Source: Limnohabitans sp. Jir61
GTDB lineage: Bacteria > Pseudomonadota > Gammaproteobacteria > Burkholderiales > Burkholderiaceae_C
Direction: 5' to 3'
DNA length: 64,000 nt
Assembly (NCBI RefSeq): GCF_003063545.1
Contig: NZ_NESD01000001.1
Coordinates: 124,001-188,000, forward strand
Part shown: positions 41,566 through 49,749 of the stretch, one piece after another
Position numbering within the stretch: position 1 is the first letter of the stretch
Layout of the letters: each line of letters begins with the position of its first letter
Made by a program: the position numbers and the translations under genes
The notes under the pieces: model-generated
Databases searched by the model: none
What the model saw: only the letters and a program-made list of their open reading frames with translations
What the model was told of the DNA's origin: nothing

Positions 41566-42714
41566 ATGAAACGTCAATGGTTGTTGTTCTCTCAAGTGGT
41601 CACCGTGTTGGTGGCCATTTGGTTTGTGGTGGTGACCTTAAAGCCAGAGTGGGTCAATTCTCAACGTAGCCCCACGTTCAACGGCGTCACATTGCTGGAA
41701 GCTGCGCCCAACCTCTCTGGTGCACCTATGCCCGGCAGCCTGAGCCCCGCTGCCAAGGTGGCCTCGCCCGCGGTGGTGAGCATTGCCACCACGCAAGCGC
41801 AAACTCCCAAACAAGATTTACAAAACGACCCATGGTTTCGCTTCTTTTACGGCGACCGTGAAGACGAAGCACCGCAGCAAGGTTTGGGCAGTGGCGTCAT
41901 CGTCAGCCCTGAGGGCTACATCCTCACCAATAACCATGTGATTGAAGGCGCAGCTGAAATTCAAGTCACGCTCAGCGACAGCCGCCGCGCCATTGCGCAA
42001 GTCATTGGCGCTGACCCCGATACCGACCTCGCCATTTTGCGCATCACCCTTGACCGTTTGCCCGTCATCGCGCTGGGTAACTCAGACACCGCTCAAGTGG
42101 GCGATCGTGTGCTGGCCATTGGCAACCCATTTGGCGTAGGCCAAACGGTGACCAGCGGCATCGTGTCCGCCTTGGGTCGCAACCAACTCGGTATCAACAC
42201 CTTTGAGAACTTCATTCAAACCGATGCTGCCATCAACCCCGGTAATTCGGGCGGTGCGTTGGTGGATGTGAATGGCAACCTGATTGGCATCAACACGGCT
42301 ATCTATTCGCGCTCGGGCGGCAATATGGGCATTGGCTTTGCCATTCCTGTGTCCACCGCGCGCCAAGTGCTGGAAGGCATCGTGCGCGACGGCCAAGTGG
42401 TGCGCGGTTGGGTGGGCATTGAGCCGATGGAGCTCACCGCTGAATTGGCAGAAACATTTGGTTTGAAGCAAACCGAAGGCGTCATTGTCACCGGCGTGTT
42501 GCAAAACGGACCAGCTGCGAATGCCGGTTTGCGCCCCGGCGACTTGCTGCTGAAAGTGGCTGGCCAGCCTGTGAAAAACGTGGGCGAGTTGTTGACGCAG
42601 ATTGCATCCCTCACACCAGGTAAAGCAGCAAAGGTTGAAGTGATGCGCCGCAACCAAACCCTCACGCTAGACGTGACACCCGCTCAGCGCCCCAAACCCA
42701 AACTTCAAAAGTAA
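41566..42714 (+). CDS. Trypsin-like periplasmic serine protease, DegS/DegQ-type with one PDZ domain
   Basis: 382 residues with an uncleaved-looking N-terminal anchor (WLLFSQVVTVLVAIWFVVV), a trypsin-like domain and one PDZ domain. Triad: His in ILTNNHVIEGA, Asp in DPDTDLAILRI, Ser in NPGNSGGALVD. The single PDZ (GWVGIEPMELTAELAE to the C-terminus) and the TM anchor resemble DegS more than soluble DegP/DegQ. It could trigger an envelope stress response or do quality control. It lies 18 nt after tatC. Confidence 0.9.
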   Translation: MKRQWLLFSQVVTVLVAIWFVVVTLKPEWVNSQRSPTFNGVTLLEAAPNLSGAPMPGSLSPAAKVASPAVVSIATTQAQTPKQDLQNDPWFRFFYGDREDEAPQQGLGSGVIVSPEGYILTNNHVIEGAAEIQVTLSDSRRAIAQVIGADPDTDLAILRITLDRLPVIALGNSDTAQVGDRVLAIGNPFGVGQTVTSGIVSALGRNQLGINTFENFIQTDAAINPGNSGGALVDVNGNLIGINTAIYSRSGGNMGIGFAIPVSTARQVLEGIVRDGQVVRGWVGIEPMELTAELAETFGLKQTEGVIVTGVLQNGPAANAGLRPGDLLLKVAGQPVKNVGELLTQIASLTPGKAAKVEVMRRNQTLTLDVTPAQRPKPKLQK

Positions 42715-42724
42715 GGCCGCCACG

Positions 42725-43492
42725 ATGAGCCACACCGTCACACGTCAAGCTTTGCTGAATGCCTGCACTGAGCTGCTGCAGCCTGCCCGTTTCAAAGACT
42801 ACGGGCCGAATGGCTTGCAGGTGGAAGGCGCAGAAACTATTCGCCACATTGTGTCTGGCGTGACCGCCAGCCGCGCATTGATTGAAGCCGCGATTGACGC
42901 GAAAGCCGATGCCATCTTTGTGCATCACGGTTTGTTTTGGCGCGGCCAAGACGGCACAGTGACGGGCTGGATGAAACAACGCTTGCAGTTGCTGCTGGCG
43001 CACAACATCAATTTGTTGGCCTACCACTTGCCACTGGACGCGCACCCTGAGTTGGGCAACAACGCGCAGCTGGGCAAGCGTTTGGGTTTGCAAGTGCAGG
43101 GCACGTTTGGTGAACAAGATTTAGGGCTGTGGGGCACACGCGCCGACAGCCAAGCGTTTGCCGATGTGAACGCGTTGGCTGCTGTGGTGTCTACAGCCTT
43201 GCACCGTGAACCGGTGGTGGTGCAAACGCCTGCGCGTGAAATTCGCAAAGTGGCGTGGTGTACAGGTGGCGCGCAAAGCTACTTTGAAGCAGCCATTGCT
43301 GCGGGTGTGGATGCGTTCATCACTGGCGAAATTTCAGAACCGCAAGCTCACTTGGCCCGCGAAACAGGTGTGGCATTTTTGGCCTGCGGCCATCACGCCA
43401 CTGAGCGTTATGGTGCGCCTGCAACTGCTGCGCACCTAGCCGCACAACTGGGCATCACGCACCAGTTCATTGAGATTGATAACCCCGCATGA
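42725..43492 (+). CDS. Nif3-like dinuclear metal-centre protein (YbgI family)
   Basis: 255-residue NIF3/DUF34 protein. GPNGLQVEG, IFVHHGLFWRGQ and FLACGHHATERYG hold the histidines that bind the two metals. The family has been linked to GTP cyclohydrolase I type 2 activity and metal insertion, but the role is unsettled. It overlaps pdxA by 4 nt. Confidence 0.9.
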   Translation: MSHTVTRQALLNACTELLQPARFKDYGPNGLQVEGAETIRHIVSGVTASRALIEAAIDAKADAIFVHHGLFWRGQDGTVTGWMKQRLQLLLAHNINLLAYHLPLDAHPELGNNAQLGKRLGLQVQGTFGEQDLGLWGTRADSQAFADVNALAAVVSTALHREPVVVQTPAREIRKVAWCTGGAQSYFEAAIAAGVDAFITGEISEPQAHLARETGVAFLACGHHATERYGAPATAAHLAAQLGITHQFIEIDNPA

Positions 43493-44544
43493 CCATCAAG
43501 CCAATGGTCATCACGCTGGGCGATGCCGCGGGCATTGGCCCAGAGATCATCGTCAAAGCATTTCGTGATGCGCCAGAGCAGCTGAAAGGCTGCGTGGTGG
43601 TGGGCGATTTGGCTGTGATGCAACGCGCTGCATTGCTGGTGGCTCAGTGTGAATATCATGCGCCACACATGCAGATTCAGCTGGTGCGCGATTTACACGA
43701 AGCAGCGCGAATCAAAGAACCATTCACTATTCCTGTGTTGCAAGTGACGCAGCCTTTGACGACGGACCAGCTTCCTGTATGGGGGCAAATCAGCGCCACT
43801 GCTGGCAAGCTGGCGGCTGACTGCGTGGTGTGGGCTGCCAATGCAGCCCTGCGCGGCGAGGTGTCGGCTGTGGTGACTGCGCCTTTGCACAAAGAGGCTT
43901 TGTTTGCAGCGGGTGTGCCGTTTCCAGGCCACACCGAAATGCTGCAAGCGTGTGCCGCAGCCCACGCGGGCGTGGCGGTGGACGACATGCCCGTGCGCAT
44001 GATGTTGGCCAATCCCGAACTCAAAACCGTGTTGGTCAGCATTCATGTGTCGTTGCGCAAGGCCATCGAGGCGGTGACGGTCGACAACATTTTGCAAACC
44101 CTGCGCATCACCCATGCGGCCGAGTTGGCGGCTACGGGCCGTGCGCCACACATGGCAGTGGCAGGTTTGAACCCGCACGCAGGCGAGGGCGGCTTGATGG
44201 GACGCGAAGAGCTAGACATCATCATCCCAGCCCTGCAGCAAGCACGTGCCGAAGGCATGCAGGTGAGCGGCCCGTTTGCGCCAGATACGGTGTTCATGCG
44301 CGCACGCACCAAGAACGGTAAAGCGGGTGAGTTTGATGTGGTGATTGCGATGTACCACGACCAAGGCTTGATTCCTGTGAAGTACCTCGGCGTAGAGCAG
44401 GGCGTGAACGTGACGCTGGGTCTGCCGCTGGTGCGTACCAGCCCCGACCACGGCACAGCCTTTGATGTGGCCGGTACAGCCAAGGCTGATCCGTCAAGCC
44501 TGTTGGCTGCAGTGGCGATGGCGCGTGCCATGCGCCACCACTAA
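43489..44544 (+). CDS. pdxA: 4-hydroxythreonine-4-phosphate dehydrogenase
   Basis: 351-residue NAD-dependent enzyme of vitamin B6 synthesis. ITLGDAAGIGPEIIVKA, TAPLHKEALFAAGVPFPGHTE, GLNPHAGEGGLMGREE and AMYHDQGLIPVKYLG carry the metal and substrate residues. It is the last gene of the plus-strand run that begins at hisG, and is convergent with mscL with only 6 nt between stops; no hairpin is evident there. Confidence 0.95.
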   Translation: MTIKPMVITLGDAAGIGPEIIVKAFRDAPEQLKGCVVVGDLAVMQRAALLVAQCEYHAPHMQIQLVRDLHEAARIKEPFTIPVLQVTQPLTTDQLPVWGQISATAGKLAADCVVWAANAALRGEVSAVVTAPLHKEALFAAGVPFPGHTEMLQACAAAHAGVAVDDMPVRMMLANPELKTVLVSIHVSLRKAIEAVTVDNILQTLRITHAAELAATGRAPHMAVAGLNPHAGEGGLMGREELDIIIPALQQARAEGMQVSGPFAPDTVFMRARTKNGKAGEFDVVIAMYHDQGLIPVKYLGVEQGVNVTLGLPLVRTSPDHGTAFDVAGTAKADPSSLLAAVAMARAMRHH

Positions 44545-44550
44545 AGCGGC

Positions 44551-44961
44551 TTACTTTTTCAGGCTGTCGCGGATGTCGCGCAGCAGCAGGACTTCTTCTT
44601 TGACTTCTGCTTCAGCAGGCGTGCCACCTTTGAGTTTGTTGATTTGCTTGATCATCAAGAAAATGATGAAAGCCAAAATCACAAAGTTCACTGCCACGGT
44701 GATGAAGTTGCCATAGGCAAACACGGGCACGCCCGCCTTTTTCATGGCGTCCAGCGTCATGGCTGTGCCTTCTGGCGCTTTGCCGAGCACGAGGAAGAAG
44801 TTAGAAAAGTCGAGATGGCCGATAAAAGCCGCCACGATGGGCATGATCAGGTCGTTGACAGCGGAATCCACGATTTTTCCGAAAGCTGCGCCGATGATGA
44901 CGCCCACCGCCAAATCAATCACATTGCCACGTACTGCGAATGCTTTGAACTCTTTCAACAT
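44551..44961 (-). CDS. mscL: Large-conductance mechanosensitive channel
   Basis: 136-residue inner-membrane channel that opens under osmotic downshock. [28 protein letters not shown] is TM1 region in two parts; the second helix is around [18 protein letters not shown]. The length and both helices are normal. Divergent from petABC. Confidence 0.97.
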   Translation of the reverse strand: MLKEFKAFAVRGNVIDLAVGVIIGAAFGKIVDSAVNDLIMPIVAAFIGHLDFSNFFLVLGKAPEGTAMTLDAMKKAGVPVFAYGNFITVAVNFVILAFIIFLMIKQINKLKGGTPAEAEVKEEVLLLRDIRDSLKK

Positions 44962-45064
44962 GTCAAATTCCTTGTATATATAAAAAGTACTCTAATTATC
45001 ACTGCCTTACCTCAGGCTTTCAGTGGAAGCACTTCGAAATGAAAGGTCCTACGTAGCGGTCAGC

Positions 45065-45070
45065 TACAAT
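45065..45070 (+). promoter_or_regulatory. Candidate -10 element of petABC
   Basis: TACAAT lies 42 nt before the petA ATG, with an 8-bp palindrome CTACGTAG just upstream. No strong -35 match was found. Confidence 0.4.
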
Positions 45071-45111
45071 AAACGGTTAGCCCAACCAGTGATGATTGTT
45101 TGAGGAATCCC

Positions 45112-45711
45112 ATGAGTGACACCCCAGTAGACACCAGTAAACGCACGTGGCTGATTGCCTCGACATGCGCCGGTGCAGTCGGTGGTGCAGCAGTTGCTGT
45201 GCCTTTCGTTAGTACATTCCAGCCCTCCGAGCGCGCCAAAGCCGCCGGTGCAGCTGTTGAAGTCGATATCTCTGCCATGAAACCCGGCGAGAAAATGACC
45301 GTTGAATGGCGCGGTAAGCCAGTTTGGATCGTCAAGCGCACACCCGAGCAACTCGAGTCTTTGAACAAGACAGAGGCTCAATTGGCTGACCCCAAATCTG
45401 AACGCAAGCAAGACGAGTTCACGCCCGTTTACGCACGCAACCAAGCCCGTTCGATCAAACCAGAAATTTTTGTGGCTGTCGGTATTTGCACCCACTTGGG
45501 TTGCTCGCCCTCAGACAAGTTCCAAACCGGCGCGCAGCCCTCGTTGCCCGACGACTGGAACGGTGGCTTCTTGTGCCCTTGCCACGGTTCAACCTTCGAC
45601 ATTGCTGGTCGCGTGTTTAAAAATAAGCCCGCACCAGACAACCTCCAAGTCCCGCCACACATGTACCTCTCCGACACTAAGTTGTTGATCGGTGAAGACA
45701 AGAAAGCCTGA
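45112..45711 (+). CDS. petA: Ubiquinol-cytochrome c reductase, Rieske iron-sulfur subunit
   Basis: 199 residues of the bc1 complex. An N-terminal helix acts as an uncleaved anchor. The Rieske 2Fe-2S ligands are in CTHLGC and CPCHGS. The signal reads SKRTWLIAS, a KR in place of the RR usual for Tat-exported Rieske proteins. GAGGA lies 6 nt before the ATG at 45112. First gene of petABC. Confidence 0.96.
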   Translation: MSDTPVDTSKRTWLIASTCAGAVGGAAVAVPFVSTFQPSERAKAAGAAVEVDISAMKPGEKMTVEWRGKPVWIVKRTPEQLESLNKTEAQLADPKSERKQDEFTPVYARNQARSIKPEIFVAVGICTHLGCSPSDKFQTGAQPSLPDDWNGGFLCPCHGSTFDIAGRVFKNKPAPDNLQVPPHMYLSDTKLLIGEDKKA

Positions 45712-45722
45712 TAGGACACACC

Positions 45723-47132
45723 ATGGCTGAATTTAAAGAAATCTCTCCGAACGCCAGCGCTGGCGAAAAACTGTTGAACTGGGTGGATAACCGCTTCCCA
45801 GCTTCAAAAATGTACAAAGAGCATCTCTCTGAGTACTACGCACCCAAGAACTTCAACTTCTTCTATTTCTTTGGCTCATTGGCACTCTTGGTGTTGGTGA
45901 TTCAAATCGTGACCGGTATCTTCTTGGTCATGCACTACAAGCCTGATGCCGCTTTGGCATTTGGTTCTGTGGAATACATCATGCGCGACGTGCCATGGGG
46001 CTGGTTGATCCGCTACATGCACTCGACAGGCGCTTCGGCGTTCTTTGTTGTGGTTTACATGCACATGTACCGTGGTTTGATTTACGGTTCATATCGCAAG
46101 CCACGTGAGTTGGTGTGGGTGTTTGGCTGTGCCATCTTCTTGGCATTGATGGCTGAAGCCTTCATGGGTTACTTGTTGCCTTGGGGCCAAATGTCCTATT
46201 GGGGCGCTCAAGTGATCGTGAACTTGTTTGCTGCTGTGCCCTTCATTGGTCCCGACTTGGCTTTGCTGATTCGTGGTGACTACGTGGTGGGCGACGCCAC
46301 TCTGAACCGCTTCTTCAGCTTCCACGTGATTGCCGTGCCACTCGTCCTGTTGGGCTTGGTGGTGGCGCACATCATTGCGTTGCACGAAGTGGGTTCGAAC
46401 AACCCCGACGGCGTTGAAATCAAAGGCCCGAACGCATTGAAAGATGCCAACGGCCATCCACTCGACGGCGTGCCTTTCCACCCCTACTACACCGTGCACG
46501 ACATCTTGGGCGTGAGCGGTTTCTTGTTGGTGTTCAGCGCGATCATTTTCTTCGCGCCTGAATTCGGTGGTTACTTCCTCGAATACAACAACTTCATCCC
46601 TGCGGATCCATTGAAGACACCGTTGCACATTGCCCCAGTGTGGTACTTCACGCCCTTCTATTCGATGTTGCGTGCGATCACCAGCGAAATGATGTACGTC
46701 TTGATCGCTTGCGTTTTGGCTGGTGCCTATTTTGGCGCTGCCAAAACCAACTTGCCAAAAGTCATCAAAGCTGGCGTGGTGGGGGCGGCTGTGTTCGTGT
46801 CCTTGCTCATGCTCTCGATCGACGCCAAATTCTGGGGTGTGGTCGTGATGGGTGGCGCTGTGGTCATCTTGTTCTTCTTGCCTTGGTTGGATAACTGCGC
46901 GGTCAAATCGATCCGCTACCGTCCTGACTGGCACAAGTACATGTACGGCGTGTTTGTGGTGAATTTCATCGTATTGGCCTATTTGGGTGTTCAGCCACCT
47001 TCAGCCATCGGTGAGCGCGTGTCACAAGTGGGTACCTTGTTCTATTTCGGCTTCTTCTTGTTGATGCCAATCTGGAGCCGTATCGGCGAAACCAAGCCAG
47101 TGCCAGACCGCATTACTTTCACGCCTCACTGA
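45723..47132 (+). CDS. petB: Ubiquinol-cytochrome c reductase, cytochrome b
   Basis: 469-residue multi-helix membrane subunit that binds two b hemes and the quinol/quinone sites. Heme-ligand histidines occur as paired HxxxH-spaced residues in RYMHSTGASAFF/YMHMYRG and FSFHVIAVPLVL/AHIIALHEVG; the Qo-site motif is conserved as DPLKTP...PVWYF with PEWY replaced by the nearby WYF segment typical of the family. It lies 11 nt after petA and 20 nt before petC. Confidence 0.95.
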   Translation: MAEFKEISPNASAGEKLLNWVDNRFPASKMYKEHLSEYYAPKNFNFFYFFGSLALLVLVIQIVTGIFLVMHYKPDAALAFGSVEYIMRDVPWGWLIRYMHSTGASAFFVVVYMHMYRGLIYGSYRKPRELVWVFGCAIFLALMAEAFMGYLLPWGQMSYWGAQVIVNLFAAVPFIGPDLALLIRGDYVVGDATLNRFFSFHVIAVPLVLLGLVVAHIIALHEVGSNNPDGVEIKGPNALKDANGHPLDGVPFHPYYTVHDILGVSGFLLVFSAIIFFAPEFGGYFLEYNNFIPADPLKTPLHIAPVWYFTPFYSMLRAITSEMMYVLIACVLAGAYFGAAKTNLPKVIKAGVVGAAVFVSLLMLSIDAKFWGVVVMGGAVVILFFLPWLDNCAVKSIRYRPDWHKYMYGVFVVNFIVLAYLGVQPPSAIGERVSQVGTLFYFGFFLLMPIWSRIGETKPVPDRITFTPH

Positions 47133-47152
47133 GATTCACGGAGAACATAACC

Positions 47153-47896
47153 ATGAAAAAAATCATTCTCAGCTTGGCATTGGCCCTCGGTGTTGTTGCA
47201 GGTGCGCAAGCATCCAGCGACGGCATGGCTTGGGACAAGGCGCCTAACAAAATCAACGATCAAGCCGCTTTGCAAAATGGCGCCAAGATCTTTGTAAACC
47301 ATTGCTTGAACTGCCACTCAGCCGCATTCATGCGCTACAACCGTTTGAAAGATATCGGTTTGACTGAGCAGCAGATCAAAGACAACTTGTTGTTCACGAC
47401 TGAAAAAGTCGGCGACACCATGAAAGCCAACATTGATGCCAAACAGGCCAAAGAGTGGTTTGGTGCAACGCCTCCTGACTTGACCGTGATTGCACGTTCT
47501 CGCGCTGGCCACAACGGCACAGGTGCAGACTACCTCTACACCTACATGCGCACGTTCTACCGTGATGAAACCAAAGCCACAGGTTGGAACAACTTGGTGT
47601 TCCCGAACGTAGGCATGCCTCACGTGTTGTGGGAATTGCAAGGCGAGCGTCGCGCTGTGTTTGAGTCACATGATGGCCACGAAGTCTTCAAAGGCTGGGA
47701 ACAAATCAAGCCAGGCAAGATGTCTGAAAAAGAGTACGACGAAGCCATTGCTGACCTCGTGGGTTACCTGACATGGATGGCTGAGCCAGCACAAACAACT
47801 CGTACACGCCTTGGTGTGTTTGTGTTGTTGTTCTTGGCGGGCTTTATGTTCATTGCATACCGCTTGAATGCTTCCTTCTGGAAAGACATCAAGTAA
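47153..47896 (+). CDS. petC: Ubiquinol-cytochrome c reductase, cytochrome c1
   Basis: 247 residues: a cleaved signal (LSLALALGVVAGAQA), the heme c site CLNCH preceded by FVNH, a globular periplasmic domain and a C-terminal TM anchor (LGVFVLLFLAGFMFIAYRL). It takes electrons from PetA and passes them to soluble cytochromes such as the c4 protein at 602-1258. Last gene of petABC; a hairpin with a T run follows. Confidence 0.96.
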   Translation: MKKIILSLALALGVVAGAQASSDGMAWDKAPNKINDQAALQNGAKIFVNHCLNCHSAAFMRYNRLKDIGLTEQQIKDNLLFTTEKVGDTMKANIDAKQAKEWFGATPPDLTVIARSRAGHNGTGADYLYTYMRTFYRDETKATGWNNLVFPNVGMPHVLWELQGERRAVFESHDGHEVFKGWEQIKPGKMSEKEYDEAIADLVGYLTWMAEPAQTTRTRLGVFVLLFLAGFMFIAYRLNASFWKDIK

Positions 47897-47943
47897 TTTG
47901 CGCAAATTCGGCAACAGTCTTCGTGCCTGTTGCCACCTCACGG

Positions 47944-47972
47944 AGTGACAGGTTAGCCTGCCACTCTTTTTG
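47944..47972 (+). terminator. Terminator or attenuator between petC and sspA
   Basis: AGTG-A-CAGG / CCTGCCACT stem (one mismatch) with a 4-nt loop followed by CTTTTTGATTTTT. A second hairpin, GGCAACAG / CTGTTGCC (47910-47934), precedes it without a T run. Confidence 0.65.
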
Positions 47973-47992
47973 ATTTTTAGGAGACACCCATC

Positions 47993-48604
47993 ATGATGGT
48001 GCTTTATTCGGGAACTACGTGTCCCTACTCACATCGCTGCCGTTTTGTCTTGTTCGAAAAGGGCATGGACTTTGAAATTCGCGATGTAGATCTTTACAAC
48101 AAGCCCGAAGACATCAATGTGATGAACCCATACGGTCAAGTGCCAATCTTGGTTGAGCGCGATTTGATCTTGTATGAATCCAACATCATCAACGAGTACA
48201 TCGATGAGCGTTTTCCACATCCACAGTTGATGCCTGGCGACCCTGTTGAGCGTGCTCGCGTGCGTTTGTTCTTGTTGAACTTTGAAAAAGAGTTGTTCAC
48301 ACACGTGACCAATTTGGAGTCTCGCGCTGCCAAAGCCAACGACAAAGCCTTGGAAAAATCACGCGCTCACATCCGTGACCGTTTGACTCAGTTGGCTCCC
48401 GTGTTCTTGAAAAACAAGTACATGTTGGGTGAGAACTTCTCCATGCTCGACGTGGCGATTGCACCGTTGTTGTGGCGCTTGGACCACTACGGCATCGACT
48501 TGTCAAAGAACGCTGCGCCTTTGCTCAAGTACGCAGAGCGCATCTTCTCGCGCCCTGCCTACATCGAGGCATTGACGCCTTCTGAAAAGGTCATGCGCAA
48601 ATAA
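47993..48604 (+). CDS. sspA: Stringent starvation protein A (GST-fold)
   Basis: 203-residue glutathione-S-transferase-fold RNA polymerase-associated protein. The thioredoxin-like domain starts YSGTTCPYSHRCRFVLFEKGMDFE; PYGQVPILVERDLILYESNIINEYID and the helical C-terminal domain follow. A TTAGGAG element precedes the ATG. sspB follows by 5 nt, and sspAB after petABC is a standard beta/gamma arrangement. Confidence 0.94.
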   Translation: MMVLYSGTTCPYSHRCRFVLFEKGMDFEIRDVDLYNKPEDINVMNPYGQVPILVERDLILYESNIINEYIDERFPHPQLMPGDPVERARVRLFLLNFEKELFTHVTNLESRAAKANDKALEKSRAHIRDRLTQLAPVFLKNKYMLGENFSMLDVAIAPLLWRLDHYGIDLSKNAAPLLKYAERIFSRPAYIEALTPSEKVMRK

Positions 48605-48609
48605 TTCGT

Positions 48610-49089
48610 ATGTTGAACGCTCCAGACGCATCTTCAACCCGTCCTTACCTGCTGCGTGCTTTGCACGAGTGGTGCACGGACAGTGGTTTCACGCCGTATG
48701 TGGCTGTCTTGGTAGACGAGACAGTGCAAGTGCCCATGGAGTACGTCAAGAACGGAGAGATTGTGCTGAACGTGGGCTATGACGCCACGGCCGGTATGAC
48801 CCTGGGTAATGAGTTCATCGAATTCAAAGCCCGCTTTGGTGGCGTGCCGCGTGAAATCATCATCCCGATCAATCGCGTGATGGCGATTTATGCACGTGAA
48901 AATGGGCAAGGCATGTCCTTCCCAATGGGTGCCGCTCCAACTGAAGTCGTGCCCTTGCAAAAGAAATCAACACCGGTCCGTCCTGTGTTGAGCGCGGTAG
49001 AGACATCTCACACGGAAGGTGGTTCAGATGACGAACCACCAACGCCCACATCACCTTCTGGTCGTCCCGCGCTCACGCGCGTGAAATAA
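48610..49089 (+). CDS. sspB: ClpXP protease specificity-enhancing factor SspB
   Basis: 159 residues. The SspB domain (RPYLLRALHEWCTDSGFTPY, VPMEYVKNGEIVLNV, LGNEFIEFKARFGG) binds ssrA-tagged peptides and delivers them to ClpXP. The C-terminal linker and short end (PTPTSPSGRPALTRVK) are the ClpX-docking tail. tRNA-Thr follows 31 nt later. Confidence 0.94.
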   Translation: MLNAPDASSTRPYLLRALHEWCTDSGFTPYVAVLVDETVQVPMEYVKNGEIVLNVGYDATAGMTLGNEFIEFKARFGGVPREIIIPINRVMAIYARENGQGMSFPMGAAPTEVVPLQKKSTPVRPVLSAVETSHTEGGSDDEPPTPTSPSGRPALTRVK

Positions 49090-49120
49090 CGTACAAAAGT
49101 TAGGTTAGAATTCTGCCTGC

Positions 49121-49196
49121 GCCGCTTTAGCTCAGTTGGTAGAGCACCCGCCTTGTAAGCGGTAGGTCGTCAGTTCGATTCCGACAAGCGGCACCA
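49121..49196 (+). tRNA. tRNA-Thr (anticodon UGU)
   Basis: 76 nt including encoded CCA. Acceptor stem GCCGCTT / AAGCGGC is perfect, the D arm is GCTC...GAGC, the anticodon loop CTTGTAA gives UGU (DNA TGT at 49154-49156), and the T loop is TTCGATT. There is a C-U mismatch at the base of the anticodon stem and an A-C mismatch in the T stem. Confidence 0.95.
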
Positions 49197-49201
49197 AAAT
49201 A

Positions 49202-49235
49202 AAACCCGTTACACCTCAGGTGTAGCGGGTTTTTC
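49202..49235 (+). terminator. Intrinsic terminator after tRNA-Thr
   Basis: Long stem AAACCCGTTACACCT / AGGTGTAGCGGGTTT (one G-U) followed by TTTTT, 5 nt after the tRNA. Confidence 0.9.
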
Positions 49236-49250
49236 TTTGTGCATTTAACT

Positions 49251-49637
49251 TTAGCGCGTCGCGATGACCTTCACACGAATGGTGTTCACATTCCAGCCCT
49301 TGGTCCGCAGATGCGCGCATAAAGCCGGTAGGGTTTGGCGCAACTTGGCTGCTACTGCGCTGTTGGGTACCAACAAACACCACGCATCGTCTTCAACACC
49401 GCCCGATTGCACCAAAGGACGCAGTGAGGCGGGTAGCAGTGGCGCAATGGCTTTGAGTCGATTTTGGGTGTCACGAGCTACTGCTGAAAACTGAGCCAAG
49501 CCAGGCGCTGAGTCCACCACTTGCTCTAGGGTTTGCAATCTGCCACGTACCGACACCTTGGCTTTTGGGGGCGTGCTGTAGCCCAAAGCACGATATGCCG
49601 CGAGAGTGTCAGGGTGAGGCGTGGAGCGAGTAGCCAT
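49251..49637 (-). CDS. DciA/DUF721 family protein
   Basis: 128 residues. The C-terminal half (CLLVPNSAVAAKLRQTLPAL, then NVNTIRVKV) fits the DUF721/DciA domain, whose members help load the replicative helicase in bacteria that lack DnaC. Its place divergent from secA is common in beta- and gammaproteobacteria. The N-terminal ~25 residues are basic and probably disordered. Confidence 0.75.
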   Translation of the reverse strand: MATRSTPHPDTLAAYRALGYSTPPKAKVSVRGRLQTLEQVVDSAPGLAQFSAVARDTQNRLKAIAPLLPASLRPLVQSGGVEDDAWCLLVPNSAVAAKLRQTLPALCAHLRTKGWNVNTIRVKVIATR

Positions 49638-49710
49638 GCAGCAATTATGGGGCTGTGGACGGTTAAAATCCGTAGCTTCTATTAAGCCTTATCAAAAGGA
49701 TTTTGCGACC

Positions 49711-49732
49711 CTTGTTTTCAAGTGAAAACAAG
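49711..49732 (+). promoter_or_regulatory. Hairpin in the secA leader
   Basis: 10-bp perfect inverted repeat CTTGTTTTCA / TGAAAACAAG with a 2-nt centre, ending 17 nt before the secA ATG. A good ribosome-binding sequence AAAAGGA (49694-49700) is upstream of the hairpin; none lies just before the ATG. Confidence 0.6.
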
Positions 49733-49749
49733 ATACCCGCAGTGCTCGC

